Assembly: GCF_022538115.1 (NCBI RefSeq) | Contig: NZ_JAKZAL010000014.1 | Span: 1 to 64,000 of the forward strand | DNA from: Cognataquiflexum rubidum | Lineage (GTDB): Bacteria; Bacteroidota; Bacteroidia; Cytophagales; Cyclobacteriaceae | Reading direction: 5' to 3' | Length of the DNA stretch: 64,000 nucleotides | In this document: piece by piece, positions 62,921 through 64,000 of the stretch | Position numbering within the stretch: the first letter of the stretch is position 1 | How the letters are laid out: every line of letters starts with the position of its first letter | Translations under genes and position numbers: made by a program | The notes under the pieces: generated by a model | Told to the model about the DNA's origin: nothing | The model's input: the letters and a program-made list of their open reading frames with translations, nothing else | Database searches by the model: none

Positions 62921-64000
62921 ATGCGTAACCAAGGAGTCATTGTGTTTCTGACCGTGGTAGTCACAGCTTTGTGTCTGTATTACCTGTCGTTCACATTCGT
63001 ATCAAACAACATCCAACAGAAAGCTGTGGCATTTGCCACTGACGAATCTGGAAATATGGATTTTGCCAAAAAGCAATCCTACCTAGACTCTATCTACAGA
63101 GAGCCGGTTTATAACTTTCTAGGTGCCAATTTCACCTACAAAGAAATCAAAGAAACTGAATTGGGACTCGGCCTTGACTTACAAGGTGGTATGCACGTTA
63201 CTTTGGAAGTTTCTCCCATTGAAATCCTAAAGGGACTATCCGGCAACAGCAAAGATGTGGCTTTCAATGCAGCATTGGATGAGGCAAGCCAAGCTGCCAA
63301 AACCAGCAACAGCAAGTTTGTAGACTTGTTTTACAGCTCTTGGGAAAAACAAGCTCCGGGACAAAAGCTGAGTGCAATATTTGCAACTGCAGCAAACAGG
63401 GGCCGAATTTCATTGGAATCTTCCGATTCTGATATCCTTCAGATCATCGATACTGAAGTTGAAAACGCGATAGAGCGTTCATTCAATATCCTAAGAACTA
63501 GGGTGGACAGGTTTGGAACTTCCCAACCAAACATCCAGAGAATCCAAGGTTCGGGCCGTATCCAGATCGAACTTCCGGGAGTAGACAACGCAACGAGGGT
63601 CAGAAATCTCCTTCAGGGTGTAGCAAAGCTGCAATTTTGGGAAGTGGCAGAAGTTAACGAATACCTTTCTCAGTTAGAAGCCGCCAACAGTCTTTTGGTA
63701 GCGGAAGCACAGGCCAAAAAAGCTGCTACCCAACCTGCAATCGCAGAGACTGATTCTGCAAAGGCTGCTGCTGCAGTTTCTGAATTAGAGAAACAATTAG
63801 CAGGAACTACAGATTCTACAGATGTTTCTACATCGGTATCGCCGATTTTTTCCTTGACCAAATCCCAACAAGGGTTGGTGTATGAGATCAGGGATACTGT
63901 TGCCATCAACAGGATTTTTGCCAGAGAAGATATAAAATCAGTATTGCCAAGGGATGTAAAATTCCTTTGGTCTGTAAAGCCTGAGGTAGCTGACAACCTT
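62921..64000 (+). CDS. secD: Protein translocase subunit SecD/SecDF (partial, runs off window)
   Basis: The reading frame starts at ATG (MRNQGVIVFLTVVV) and is open to the window edge: 360 codons without a stop. There is one N-terminal membrane helix, then the SecD mark GLGLDLQGGMHVTLEV near residue 85, a P1 segment with RTRVDRFG-type NILRTRVDRFGTSQPNIQ, and RIQIELPGV. A Lys/Ala-rich insert follows (about 255-305). SecD pulls exported proteins through SecYEG using the proton gradient; in Bacteroidota it is usually fused to SecF, which cannot be seen here. Confidence 0.93.
   Translation, partial: MRNQGVIVFLTVVVTALCLYYLSFTFVSNNIQQKAVAFATDESGNMDFAKKQSYLDSIYREPVYNFLGANFTYKEIKETELGLGLDLQGGMHVTLEVSPIEILKGLSGNSKDVAFNAALDEASQAAKTSNSKFVDLFYSSWEKQAPGQKLSAIFATAANRGRISLESSDSDILQIIDTEVENAIERSFNILRTRVDRFGTSQPNIQRIQGSGRIQIELPGVDNATRVRNLLQGVAKLQFWEVAEVNEYLSQLEAANSLLVAEAQAKKAATQPAIAETDSAKAAAAVSELEKQLAGTTDSTDVSTSVSPIFSLTKSQQGLVYEIRDTVAINRIFAREDIKSVLPRDVKFLWSVKPEVADNL

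Noticed and set aside
1-64000. tRNA, rRNA, riboswitch, insertion sequence or integrase genes
   Set aside because: Gaps were read on both strands; no cloverleaf, rRNA segment, known riboswitch motif or transposase frame was recognised. A covariance-model scan could still find a small RNA I cannot see by eye.

Overview
The window looks like chromosomal DNA of a Bacteroidota member, most likely Cyclobacteriaceae (an Algoriphagus/Aquiflexum-type marine or freshwater bacterium). This is inferred from gene content and family style: a TonB-dependent receptor with a carboxypeptidase-D-like N-terminal domain, DUF4221-like lipoproteins, LytTR/His_kinase regulators, a secD gene of the Bacteroidota type, Bacteroidota-type promoters (TTTG-N19-TAnnTTTG) and A+T-rich spacers with few Shine-Dalgarno sites. 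No rRNA, tRNA, CRISPR array, insertion sequence or prophage was recognised.

Layout: 0-3 kb has a gene tail, two tandem paralogous small exported proteins, a PIN-domain toxin-antitoxin pair and ddl. 3-17 kb has an exported PPP-like phosphatase, a DPP-IV-like S9 peptidase, an efflux operon (hydrolase, HlyD, RND, TolC), a lytic transglycosylase, a tetrapyrrole-methylase-family methyltransferase and an amidohydrolase. 17-26 kb has a hydrolase, a stray KilA-N gene, a DMT exporter, dusB and a membrane-lipid block (CPBP protease, DUF2007, cdsA, glutamate dehydrogenase, psd). 26-30 kb has a TRIC-type channel and a TRAP transporter (dctPQM). 30-37 kb has a TonB receptor, small exported proteins and a LytS/LytTR-type two-component system.

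The most unusual part is 36.8-49.6 kb. A heptamer-phased repeat block runs into a 120-bp tandem repeat (four near-identical copies plus degenerate ones). Then come a DUF4221-like lipoprotein gene, a spacer packed with different dispersed repeats, and a head-to-tail array of six more DUF4221-like lipoprotein genes. The five spacers of the array each carry nearly the same 15-bp-stem hairpin. Paralogue similarity is patchy (order A A' B C C' B'), which points to duplication plus gene conversion. A solitary type IIL (MmeI-like) restriction-modification enzyme with an A+T-rich specificity segment follows on the opposite strand.

49.8-64 kb is mostly housekeeping: a K+ channel, lspA, ileS, dgt, ribD, free methionine sulfoxide reductase, a LOG-family protein, rdgB, udk and the start of secD. 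It is interrupted by a 1.16-kb non-coding repeat region at 60.03-61.19 kb with a ~258-bp tandem repeat and inverted repeats.

A pattern running through the whole window is a family of intergenic blocks with a strict 7-bp period but different sequences. They occur in at least nine places, and in one case the start codon of a gene (dctQ) lies inside the repeat.
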